Assembly: GCA_002402325.1 (NCBI GenBank)
Contig: DHFQ01000001.1
Span: forward strand, 5,240 to 21,427
Length of the DNA: 16,188 nt
Source: Candidatus Aminicenantes bacterium UBA4820
Lineage (GTDB): Bacteria > Acidobacteriota > UBA4820
Reading direction: 5' to 3'
A program made the translations under genes and the position numbers. The notes beneath the pieces were generated by a model, which saw only the letters and a list, made by a program, of their open reading frames with translations, was not told where the DNA came from and searched no databases. Each line of letters begins with the position of its first letter. Position 1 is the stretch's first letter. Shown here piece after piece: positions 7,971 through 14,620 of this stretch.

Positions 7971-8693
7971 TTGAAAGTTTTTGAAGGTTCAAATCCAGTT
8001 TATCTTTTTTCGTTTGAAAGAGAACTTCTTTCAAGAGGATGTGATGATATTGTTTTAATGACATCTCATCTTAGAGAGAAACTCCTTATTTTAGGCTATG
8101 GACAGGATTTAAAAAGTCTCAATGTTGATGAAATAAGAAGGAATGAACTTGTTGTAGTAAGAAGAAATAGTGGAGGAACTGCCGTTTTATCAACCAACTC
8201 TTTAAATATCTCACTGTTTTTTCCAGTTGGTGCAAATTGTTTTAGTGGAATTATTGACATTTACAAAATATTTCTTGAACTTATAAAAGAGTCTCTCTTT
8301 TTTTCTAACATTGAAGTTGAAATCAGCAATTTGAAAGAAAAGGTGGAATCTCCCTTATGTTTTTTGTCTCAAGCGGGTGAAACGCTTTTATTCAAGGGAA
8401 GAAAATGTTTTGGTGCCTCTCAAGCAAGAAATGGAAGTGTAATTCTTGTTCACGGAATGATTCTACTTGATTTTGACATTGAACTTCACCATAAAATCTT
8501 TGGGATTGAGAAAAATTTACTTGAAAGTAAAATTACATCAATTAATCTAAATCTTGAAATGTTTAGAGACCTTTTTTTAAAAAATGTAGAAAAGAAATTC
8601 AATAAAAAATTTGAGGGTGGAATTGAGAAATTTTCACCCTCAAAACATTTTATCGAAGAGACAAAAACAGAAAAGTGGATGCCTAAAATTTAA
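7971..8693 (+). CDS. Lipoate-protein ligase A / octanoyltransferase LipM-type protein
   Basis: A 240-residue protein of the biotin/lipoate ligase fold, which attaches octanoate or lipoate to lipoyl domains or GcvH. Start: TTG at 7971 behind GGGAG; the longer frame from 7767 lies on top of accB and is rejected. Motifs: RRNSGGTAVL (ligand-binding loop; family form RR.SGGGaV), then CFLSQAGETLLFKGRKCFGASQ in which K145 is the conserved lysine of the GrKi.GsaQ motif, then VLVHGMILLDFD. Cys130 (SPLCF) sits where LipM-type octanoyltransferases carry their catalytic cysteine, and the protein lacks the C-terminal accessory domain of E. coli LplA. That favours octanoyl transfer, but I cannot separate LipM from a short LplA. 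It is divergent from accB; its stop overlaps that of the convergent MauE-type gene. Confidence 0.82.
   Translation: MKVFEGSNPVYLFSFERELLSRGCDDIVLMTSHLREKLLILGYGQDLKSLNVDEIRRNELVVVRRNSGGTAVLSTNSLNISLFFPVGANCFSGIIDIYKIFLELIKESLFFSNIEVEISNLKEKVESPLCFLSQAGETLLFKGRKCFGASQARNGSVILVHGMILLDFDIELHHKIFGIEKNLLESKITSINLNLEMFRDLFLKNVEKKFNKKFEGGIEKFSPSKHFIEETKTEKWMPKI
8603..8644 (-). terminator. Intrinsic terminator of the rhodanese/MauE transcript, inside the lipoate-type gene
   Basis: TTTGAGGGTG (8610-8619) and CACCCTCAAA (8635-8644) are a perfect 10-bp inverted repeat. A G-U pair and two A-U pairs extend the stem inward to a nine-base loop. Read on the minus strand, the stem runs straight into a T-rich tract (complement of 8603-8610, six T in a row), the classical rho-independent layout. 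On the plus strand the bases after the stem are AACATTTTAT, a poor terminator, so the element appears one-directional. It lies 46 bases past the MauE-type stop, within the 3' coding part of the opposing gene. Confidence 0.72.
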
Positions 8694-9322
8694 ACTTTCT
8701 TATCTCCATTTTTTGTAAAAAGATAGAGGAGTATGCTCCAACTTACAAAAAATAGATCTCTCAAAAAAGCCTTTGAAACAGCCTCCCTTGCACCCGAATG
8801 ACCAAAGCACCCACAATCAATATCAAGGCCTCTTACCAAAGCTTGACCAAGAAGAACGAGGAAGGCAAAAAGCATCAAATTTACAAGGAGAATGCCCCCT
8901 TTATCAAAAACATAAAACAGAATGGAGATCGCTACAAGCATCTCTACCCATGGCACAGTTATAGCCATCACATTGATGATAATCTTTGGAAATATATCGT
9001 AGTGAGAAATATCGAGAGCAAATCCTGCAGGGTCTATAATTTTTGGTATTGCGGCAAGAAGAAAAGTGAAGGCAAGAATTATCCTTAATACAAAAGAGGA
9101 AAAATCTTTCCACTTCTTAACAACAAAGACAAGTACTCCTAAAAGAAAAAACAATCCAATAAAAAGGAAAAAGAAAGTGCCCTTGCTTTGCTTTAAGGAA
9201 AGGGGAAGGAAATACTCTATCGCTGACACTATCTCTTCTTTTGTTAGCACAACAAACAAAGCCCAACCAATAAAGGAGAGCGAAGTAATCCCTTTTAGAG
9301 TTTTTTCGTATTTATTATTCAC
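8690..9322 (-). CDS. MauE/DoxX-type membrane protein with CGCFG motif
   Basis: A 210-residue inner-membrane protein. Hydrophobic segments are at about 12-27, 49-68, 77-96, 114-138, 143-163 and 188-204. The core LRIILAFTFLLAAIPKIIDPAGFA and VPWVEMLVA, ending in RGLDIDCGCFG (C170 and C172), match the MauE family. Known MauE supports disulfide formation and maturation of the methylamine dehydrogenase small subunit; no such enzyme is near here, so the role is open. The start is GTG at 9322, overlapping the rhodanese stop by four bases (GTGA), which implies coupled translation. The CxC pair lies just after the fifth helix and could take part in thiol redox with the upstream rhodanese. Its TAA shares the TTAA at 8690-8693 with the stop of the opposing gene. 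Confidence 0.82.
   Translation of the reverse strand: MNNKYEKTLKGITSLSFIGWALFVVLTKEEIVSAIEYFLPLSLKQSKGTFFFLFIGLFFLLGVLVFVVKKWKDFSSFVLRIILAFTFLLAAIPKIIDPAGFALDISHYDIFPKIIINVMAITVPWVEMLVAISILFYVFDKGGILLVNLMLFAFLVLLGQALVRGLDIDCGCFGHSGAREAVSKAFLRDLFFVSWSILLYLFTKNGDKKV
8708..8753. repeat. Nested inverted repeat in the 3' end of the MauE-type gene
   Basis: An 11-bp pair of arms (ATTTTTTGTAA at 8708-8718, TTACAAAAAAT at 8743-8753) encloses a small GGAG-TATG-CTCC hairpin (8728-8739). The unpaired sides are nine and three bases. The outer arms are almost all A/T and no T-run follows on either strand, so it does not read as a terminator. It may be chance in AT-rich coding sequence. Confidence 0.4.
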
Positions 9323-9801
9323 TTCTTGTCGCCGGTACCAAACTCAATAGGATTTTTTGACCTTATCCATCCCGGAAGCCCATCCTGATCAACAGCCACT
9401 TTTGAAGGGGAAATGCCTTTTTTAATGAGTTGTGAGGCTACCTCTTCCGAACTTCCACAGGAAGCACCGGAACAATAAACAACTATCAGTTGAGCCTTTT
9501 TTATCTTGTTTAAATGTTTATTGAAATGCTCTTCGAAGGCTGTATCCGGAATGTTTATGGCTCCTGGAATGTGACCAAGCGAATACTCTTCAGGAGATCT
9601 TGCATCAACAATAAGAATATCATTGCCTTTTTCTTGAAGGTATAATTTTATCTCATCTGTTGTCATCATCTTGAAACCAGCAACGCTTTTATCCTGAGCC
9701 GCAAATAGGGGAAGTCCCGCTGGAGAAAGAAAATTATAGACAACACCTAACACAGCTCCAACCGTAAGAATTATCAGGCTTTGTAAAATGTATTTTTTCA
9801 T
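9319..9801 (-). CDS. Membrane-anchored rhodanese-domain protein
   Basis: A 160-residue protein counted from ATG at 9801. Residues 7-24 form one hydrophobic segment after two lysines, so the protein is either anchored in the inner membrane facing the periplasm or exported. The single rhodanese domain spans about 45-150: DILIVDARSPEEYSLGHIPGAIN is the usual first half, and the active loop is YCSGASCGSS with C110 as catalytic cysteine and a second cysteine, C115, in the loop. Sulfur transfer or thiol redox outside the cytoplasm is inferred. ATG at 9801 is preferred over TTG at 9807 because the AAAGGA ribosome site is seven bases from the ATG but almost touches the TTG. It heads a two-gene unit with the MauE-type protein (four-base overlap) behind a consensus promoter. 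Confidence 0.87.
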   Translation of the reverse strand: MKKYILQSLIILTVGAVLGVVYNFLSPAGLPLFAAQDKSVAGFKMMTTDEIKLYLQEKGNDILIVDARSPEEYSLGHIPGAINIPDTAFEEHFNKHLNKIKKAQLIVVYCSGASCGSSEEVASQLIKKGISPSKVAVDQDGLPGWIRSKNPIEFGTGDKK

Positions 9802-9814
9802 ACTCAAATCCTTT

Positions 9815-9849
9815 CAGGTAAATAATTATACAAATACTTGAATTACCTG
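9815..9849. repeat. Inverted repeat CAGGTAA...TTACCTG spanning the rhodanese promoter
   Basis: CAGGTAA (9815-9821) and TTACCTG (9843-9849) are perfect reverse complements with centres 28 bases apart. They bracket the -10 element, and the upstream arm overlaps the end of the -35 hexamer. The wide, nearly three-helical-turn spacing would suit two protein contacts rather than a tight RNA stem. An operator role is inferred. Confidence 0.45.
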
Positions 9850-9853
9850 TCAA
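9825..9853 (-). promoter_or_regulatory. Full-consensus sigma-70 promoter for the rhodanese/MauE unit
   Basis: On the minus strand, TTGACA (9848-9853) and TATAAT (9825-9830) both match consensus at all six positions and are separated by exactly 17 bases. Transcription should start near 9818. The promoter begins only about 20 bases after the ppdK stop, with no terminator visible between, so some ppdK read-through is also possible. Confidence 0.85.
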
Positions 9854-9873
9854 CCTTAATGGCTAAAAGAGGA

Positions 9874-12606
9874 TCATTTTTCTTTCTTCAAAGCCGCCTG
9901 GGCAGCAGCGAGTCTTGCAACCGGAACTCTGTAAGGTGAGCAGGAGACATAATTGAGCCCTATTGAATAACAAAATTCAACAGACGATGGCTCTCCTCCG
10001 TGTTCTCCACATATACCAATCTGCAAATTTTCTCTTGTGTTTCTACCTTTCTCCACAGCCATTTTCATCAATTCTCCCACTCCTTCTCTATCAATCTTCT
10101 GGAATGGGTCATAAGGGAAAATTTCTTTATCAAGGTAGGAGCCTAAAAATCCTCTCACATCATCTCTTGAAATACCGTAAGTTGTTTGAGTCAAATCGTT
10201 TGTTCCAAAGGAGAAAAATTCAGCGTAGTTTGCTATTTTATTTGCAACGACACACGCCCTCGGAAGTTCAATCATTGTTCCTACGAGGTAATCTACACTT
10301 TCTTTTTCTTTTTCGAAAACTTCAGAGGCGATTCTTTTTGTCAACTCTGAGAAAATCTTCATCTCCTCTTCAGTTGCAACAATTGGTATCATAATCTCAG
10401 GCTTGACCTTCAGATTTTGTTTTTTTACGCTTACGGCGGCTTCTACTATCGCTCTTATCTGCATCTCATAAATTTCCTGGAAAGTTACACCGAGTCTGCA
10501 ACCTCTATGTCCCAACATCGGGTTGTTTTCGTGTAAAGATTCAATCCTTGCAAGAATTTCATTAACCGTTGTCGAAAGTTCCTTTGCGATGTGCTCAACT
10601 TTTTCAGCAAAAACTTCAGGTGCAAGCGCCTCTCTTGAGGGGAGAAATTCGTGCAAAGGTGGATCAAGCAATCTTATTGTAACTGGTCTTCCATCCATCG
10701 CTTTGAAAATTCCAATGAAGTCTTCCTTTTGCATAGGGAAGAGAAAACTCAAAGCCTCCTTCCTCTCTTCAACTGTCTTTGAAAGAATCATCCTTCTAAC
10801 ATAGTGAATTCTTTCACCTTCAAAAAACATATGCTCGGTCCTGCACAAACCAATTCCTTCTGCACCAAGCATAACCGCTGTCTTTGCCTGTAAAGGAGTA
10901 TCAGCATTTGTCCACACCTGCATTTTTCTATATTTATCTGCAGAGCCCATTAACTTTTCAAACTTTTGATAGGTTGGGGCATCCTCTCGGTTTATCTCTT
11001 TATTTAAAACCTGCATAGTTTCACTTGGCGTTGTGGGAAGTTGCCCGATGATGACCTCTCCTGCAAAACCGTCTATTGAGATGAAATCTCCCTCCTTTAA
11101 AACTACATCTTTTACCTTCATTTCGCCCTTTTCATAATCAATGTCAAGCGCACTACAACCAACTATGCAAACTTTTCCCATCTGTCTTGCAACAAGGGCG
11201 GCGTGCGATGTCATTCCTCCCTGGGCTGTTAAAATTCCTTCTGCGGCATTCATACCTTTAATATCTTCAGGAGAGGTGAATTTTCTTACAAGAATTACCT
11301 TTTCCCCTCTTTTTGCCCATTCTTCTGCATCAACCGCATTGAAAACTATTCTACCCGATGCTCCACCAGGTCCAGCGGGGAGTCCTTTTGCTATAACCTT
11401 CCCATTTTTCTTTGCTTCATCTTTTGCTTTAGCGTCAAAAATTGGTGAAAGAAAGGCTGAGATTCCATCCGCTTCAGGTCTTAAGACGGCCTCCTTTTCA
11501 TCAATCAGTCCCTCCTCAAACATATCAACCGCCATTTTTGCTGCTGCAAATGGGTGTCTTTTTCCGGTCCTCGTCTGGAGCATCCACAACTTTCCATCTT
11601 CTATTGTGAACTCAAAATCCTGCATATCTCTAAAATGTTTTTCAAGTTTATTCCTTATATCAATAAGTTGTTTATACGCTTCTTCCATTATCTCTGCAAG
11701 TCTGGAAATTGGTTCAGGGGTTCTTACACCCGCAACAACATCTTCTCCCTGAGCATTCATCAAAAATTCACCGTAGAGTTGGTTTTCTCCAAGCGCGGGA
11801 TCTCTTGTAAAGCCCACACCCGTTCCTGAATTTTCACCCTTATTTCCAAAGACCATTGTCTGAACATTGACCGCTGTTCCCCAATCACTCGGAATGTTGT
11901 AAAGTTGCCTGTAGGCTATTGCCCTTTCGTTGTTCCAGGAATTGAAAACTGCCCCGATTGCTCCCCAGAGTTGTTCATAAGGATCTTCTGGAAATTCAAC
12001 ATTCAGTTTATTCTTGATTTCCGCCTTGAACAATTTTACCAATTTTTTTAAGTCTTCTTCTGTCAATTCAGTATCATACTTCACTCCCTTCTCTTTTTTC
12101 ACTTTTTCAAGGATAACTTCAAAGGGGTCATCATCTTTCTTGCTTTTTGGTTTTAGTCCTAAAACCACATCGCCATACATTGCAACAAATCTTCTGTAAG
12201 AATCGTAAGCAAATCTTGGATTATTTGTAACTTTTGCCAGTCCTTCGGCACATTTATCATTGAGACCAAGATTGAGGATTGTATCCATCATTCCAGGCAT
12301 TGAAGCCCTTGCACCCGATCTTACGGAGAATAGAAGAGGATTTTGGGGGTCGCCAAACTTTCTTCCCATAATTTTTTCCACTTCTTCAATCGCCGTTTTT
12401 ACCTGTTTTTCAAGGTCATCTGGATATTTGCCATTATTCCTGTAAAAGTAGGTGCAAACTTCCGTTGTTATGGTAAATCCAGGGGGAACGGGGATACCAA
12501 GATTGGTCATCTCTGCTAAACCTGCACCTTTTCCTCCAAGAAGGTCCTTCATTTCTCCAGTTCCTTCTGCTTTTCCATTTCCAAAAAAATAAACCCATTT
12601 ACTCAT
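9874..12606 (-). CDS. ppdK: Pyruvate, phosphate dikinase
   Basis: A 910-residue enzyme interconverting pyruvate, ATP and phosphate with PEP, AMP and pyrophosphate. Domains in order: the N-terminal ATP-grasp half (KGAGLAEMTNLGIPVPPGFT near 30-49; SVRSGARASMPGMMDTILNLG), the phosphohistidine domain with GGMTSHAALVARQMGK (catalytic H468), and the C-terminal PEP/pyruvate barrel with RLLDPPLHEFLP, FGTNDLTQTTYG and GICGEHGGEPSSVEFC (catalytic C866). PPDK, not PEP synthase, is shown by the overall order and the GEHGG motif. It is slightly longer than the usual roughly 875 residues. ATG at 12606 has AGGAG eight bases upstream; a TTG at 12630 lacks a ribosome site and is rejected. It follows recJ by 53 bases and also has its own extended -10 promoter. 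No PPDK regulatory kinase gene is present here. Confidence 0.96.
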   Translation of the reverse strand: MSKWVYFFGNGKAEGTGEMKDLLGGKGAGLAEMTNLGIPVPPGFTITTEVCTYFYRNNGKYPDDLEKQVKTAIEEVEKIMGRKFGDPQNPLLFSVRSGARASMPGMMDTILNLGLNDKCAEGLAKVTNNPRFAYDSYRRFVAMYGDVVLGLKPKSKKDDDPFEVILEKVKKEKGVKYDTELTEEDLKKLVKLFKAEIKNKLNVEFPEDPYEQLWGAIGAVFNSWNNERAIAYRQLYNIPSDWGTAVNVQTMVFGNKGENSGTGVGFTRDPALGENQLYGEFLMNAQGEDVVAGVRTPEPISRLAEIMEEAYKQLIDIRNKLEKHFRDMQDFEFTIEDGKLWMLQTRTGKRHPFAAAKMAVDMFEEGLIDEKEAVLRPEADGISAFLSPIFDAKAKDEAKKNGKVIAKGLPAGPGGASGRIVFNAVDAEEWAKRGEKVILVRKFTSPEDIKGMNAAEGILTAQGGMTSHAALVARQMGKVCIVGCSALDIDYEKGEMKVKDVVLKEGDFISIDGFAGEVIIGQLPTTPSETMQVLNKEINREDAPTYQKFEKLMGSADKYRKMQVWTNADTPLQAKTAVMLGAEGIGLCRTEHMFFEGERIHYVRRMILSKTVEERKEALSFLFPMQKEDFIGIFKAMDGRPVTIRLLDPPLHEFLPSREALAPEVFAEKVEHIAKELSTTVNEILARIESLHENNPMLGHRGCRLGVTFQEIYEMQIRAIVEAAVSVKKQNLKVKPEIMIPIVATEEEMKIFSELTKRIASEVFEKEKESVDYLVGTMIELPRACVVANKIANYAEFFSFGTNDLTQTTYGISRDDVRGFLGSYLDKEIFPYDPFQKIDREGVGELMKMAVEKGRNTRENLQIGICGEHGGEPSSVEFCYSIGLNYVSCSPYRVPVARLAAAQAALKKEK

Positions 12607-12640
12607 TGTCTTTACTCCTTCCAGAATCAAAAATAAAAAA

Positions 12641-12649
12641 ATTATAGCA
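12641..12649 (-). promoter_or_regulatory. Extended -10 promoter for ppdK
   Basis: On the minus strand, TGC-TATAAT forms an extended -10 element (TATAAT at 12641-12646) in the 53-base recJ-ppdK gap. No good -35 hexamer is seen 16-18 bases upstream, as is common for extended -10 promoters. A start near 12634 would leave a leader of roughly 28 bases. Confidence 0.55.
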
Positions 12650-12659
12650 TAAATTTTCT

Positions 12660-14300
12660 CTAATAGATAATTTCGTTAACCTCAAAAAAGAAATCTGGTT
12701 TCTGCTTTGCTTTCTCCGGCACAAGTTTGCCTAAAAGTAGATTTCCATTTTTCAAAGTTTTGACTTTTTCAATTCCATTAAAATAGAAGGCTGGAATTGT
12801 TGAACCTCTTCCATCGGGGATAGACCAAAAATAATGTTTTTCGCATACAATTTTCGGCTCGGGAATATCTTTTGTCTCTACCGCAAAAAGAAGTGGTGAA
12901 ACGGAATGGTCAATCGGGTCTATTTTACCAAGCACCTCCCATACTGTCCTTATTTCATTGCCTTTAAGTGTAATATATCTCTTCTGTCGCTTTTCTGCTT
13001 TAATATAATTTTTAAACTTACTTTCAAGGTAATCTCTCAATTCTCCAATTTTTCTCTTTTTCAAACTAAATCCTGAAGCCCTTTCATGTCCTCCAATTCT
13101 TGTGAAAATGCCATCGGAATCCCTTAACAGTGATGTAATATCAACATCAAGAGTCGAACGAGCGGAGCCAATGGCATTCTCTCCATCAACTGCGATTAAA
13201 ATAACGGTTTTATTCTTTTCATAAGATAACCTTGATGCTACTGGACCAATAAGCCCTGAATGAAACCTATCTGAGGCAAAGAAAATAAACGGGCAATCTT
13301 CATCCATAAAATGGCTTTCTATCTCCTCAGCCATCATATTTTGCATCATCTTTCTTCGCTCGTTTATCTCTTCAAGAGATTTGACAAGTTCTTCCGCCTT
13401 TGCCTTTTCTTTTTCAAGAAGAATTTCTAAAACCAGAGAAGCATCAAAAATTCTTCCGGCGGAGTTAAGCCTTGGGGAAAGACAGTAGGCAATGTGGTAA
13501 CTCCTGAATGGCGGTTTTGGGCATTTGTTTAAAAGCAGTTTTAACCCATAACTTGGTGATTTGTAAATGTCTTGAAAAGATTTTTTGCATAGCAGATAGT
13601 TAAATGGGGTTATTGGCACAACATCTGAAATTGTAGCGATCCCGCATAACCTCAAAAAAGGTTCTTCTTTAAGGTCTTCACCTAAATATTTTGCCACCTG
13701 CCTTAAAACGACATATCCAACTGTTGCTCCGCAAAAACTCTTATATTCATCGTTATTTCCAAAATGGGGATTAACTATCAAATCCCAATCTTTGTTTTCA
13801 AATTCAGGAATGTGATGGTCTGTTACAACAAGGTCAATTCCATTCTTTTTTAATTCCTCACCAATTTCGCTTGAGTTTGTACCGCAGTCGACTGTCAAAA
13901 CCACATCTGCATTTGTTTTCTTTGCCTCTTCAACACTTCTTTCTGAAAGGCCGTAGCCGTCATCAATCCTTGAGGGAATAAAGGATGTAACATTTCCTTT
14001 TAGATACTTAAGTCCACTGTAAAGAATTGTTGTTCCCATTATTCCATCGGTGTCATAATCGCCGTGAATCATTATTTTTTTCCCGTTTTTTATTGATTCT
14101 GCAAGAAAAGTAGATACTTCTTTAAGATTGGGTAAATCACCCTCTTCAGGAAAAATCAATTCACTTTCCTCAAAGAAAACCTTTTCAAGGGTTGGATGAA
14201 GAAGGCACGATATAAGTTTCGCCTCAAGAGGAGAGAGATTTCTCTCCTCAATTAAGCGGTTTGCCCTTTCATCAAGTTCTACTTCTAAAAATCCATCCAA
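12660..14300 (-). CDS. recJ: Single-stranded-DNA 5'-3' exonuclease RecJ
   Basis: A 546-residue DHH-family nuclease for recombination and mismatch or base-excision repair. Motifs: IHGDYDTDGIMG (H79, D81, D83, D85), VLTVDCGT, VVTDHH (D161, H162, H163, the DHH motif), CGATVGYVVL, SPRLNSAGRIFDASL, and the DHHA1 domain with HSGLIGPVASRL, GSARSTLDVDI and IGGHERASG (H405). The C-terminal OB-like region is present; length is near the usual 550-580. The standard GDYDADG reads GDYDTDG, a mild change. The start is uncertain: TTG at 14300 is the first in-frame start after a stop, with AAAGG eleven bases upstream; an ATG at 14296 is out of frame. It precedes ppdK on the same strand and has its own promoter candidate. 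Other DHH phosphoesterases (NrnA type) are much shorter. Confidence 0.93.
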   Translation of the reverse strand: MDGFLEVELDERANRLIEERNLSPLEAKLISCLLHPTLEKVFFEESELIFPEEGDLPNLKEVSTFLAESIKNGKKIMIHGDYDTDGIMGTTILYSGLKYLKGNVTSFIPSRIDDGYGLSERSVEEAKKTNADVVLTVDCGTNSSEIGEELKKNGIDLVVTDHHIPEFENKDWDLIVNPHFGNNDEYKSFCGATVGYVVLRQVAKYLGEDLKEEPFLRLCGIATISDVVPITPFNYLLCKKSFQDIYKSPSYGLKLLLNKCPKPPFRSYHIAYCLSPRLNSAGRIFDASLVLEILLEKEKAKAEELVKSLEEINERRKMMQNMMAEEIESHFMDEDCPFIFFASDRFHSGLIGPVASRLSYEKNKTVILIAVDGENAIGSARSTLDVDITSLLRDSDGIFTRIGGHERASGFSLKKRKIGELRDYLESKFKNYIKAEKRQKRYITLKGNEIRTVWEVLGKIDPIDHSVSPLLFAVETKDIPEPKIVCEKHYFWSIPDGRGSTIPAFYFNGIEKVKTLKNGNLLLGKLVPEKAKQKPDFFFEVNEIIY

Positions 14301-14319
14301 AAGTTAAATAACCTTTCAA

Positions 14320-14334
14320 ATTAGAAATTCTAAT
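14320..14334. repeat. Palindrome overlapping the recJ -10
   Basis: ATTAGAA and TTCTAAT are perfect 7-bp arms around a single A. The palindrome covers the proposed recJ -10 (14327-14332), a typical place for a repressor site. AT-rich palindromes this short can arise by chance. Confidence 0.4.
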
Positions 14335-14355
14335 ATTTATCTTGAATTTAATCAA
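14327..14355 (-). promoter_or_regulatory. Candidate sigma-70 promoter for recJ
   Basis: On the minus strand TTGATT (14350-14355) is followed after 17 bases by TAGAAT (14327-14332), four and five of six consensus matches. A start near 14320 gives a leader of about 20 bases. A second possibility just upstream is ATGACA (14368-14373), 17 bases, TAAATT (14345-14350). Confidence 0.45.
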
Positions 14356-14532
14356 TAGGCAAAAATTTGTCATTCAGGAAATCAACTAAAAAAAAGAAAA
14401 AGAAAGGAATTAAAATCTTTAGTAAGAAGTTTACTCTTATGCTATATTTAGTAGAAGTCAAAATAATTATTTGGAATATTGGGTTGTAATTTTATGTTAG
14501 CAGTTTTTAAATGGTATTTGTTATAAGCAACG

Positions 14533-14565
14533 AATCAATTTTGAATTGATTTTGATAAATCAATT
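14533..14565. repeat. Three alternating AATCAATT elements (operator-like array)
   Basis: AATCAATT occurs at 14533-14540, as its reverse complement AATTGATT at 14544-14551, and again forward at 14558-14565. Forward copies are part of an 11-base direct repeat AATCAATTTTG (14533-14543 and 14558-14568), 25 bases apart. The middle and last copies form a 9-bp inverted repeat (14544-14552 with 14557-14565). The array ends 27 bases before the receiver-gene -10, where an activator or repressor would bind. Confidence 0.6.
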
Positions 14566-14589
14566 TTGCTTTTAAAGTTTGTTCATTTA

Positions 14590-14598
14590 TGGTATAAT
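14590..14598 (+). promoter_or_regulatory. Extended -10 promoter for the receiver gene
   Basis: TGG-TATAAT gives a perfect TATAAT (14593-14598) with the TGn extension. No recognisable -35 hexamer lies at 16-18 bases, which, with the upstream repeat array, suggests an activator-aided promoter. The start would fall near 14605, with AAGGAAGGGG directly before the ATG at 14621. Confidence 0.65.
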
Positions 14599-14620
14599 TA
14601 CAACTTGAAAGGAAGGGGCA

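Larger units (their letters stand above)
14301..14620. other. Divergent regulatory spacer between recJ and the receiver gene
   Basis: A 320-base, very AT-rich spacer without a supported gene. It holds a recJ promoter with an overlapping palindrome (14320-14355), a possible plus-strand extended -10 at about 14440-14448 (TGC-TATATT), an array of AATCAATT elements (14533-14565) and the receiver-gene -10 (14593-14598). A 16-codon frame begins at the ATG at 14439-14441, overlapping that -10, so it is unlikely to be translated from it. Confidence 0.6.

Noticed and set aside
9963..10394. 143-codon plus-strand frame within ppdK
   Set aside because: It lies opposite the conserved catalytic C-terminus of PPDK and has no ribosome site or recognisable motif.
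11141..11752. 203-codon plus-strand frame within ppdK
   Set aside because: It is an antisense shadow of a strongly conserved gene; its Ser/Ala/Pro-rich product has no family features.
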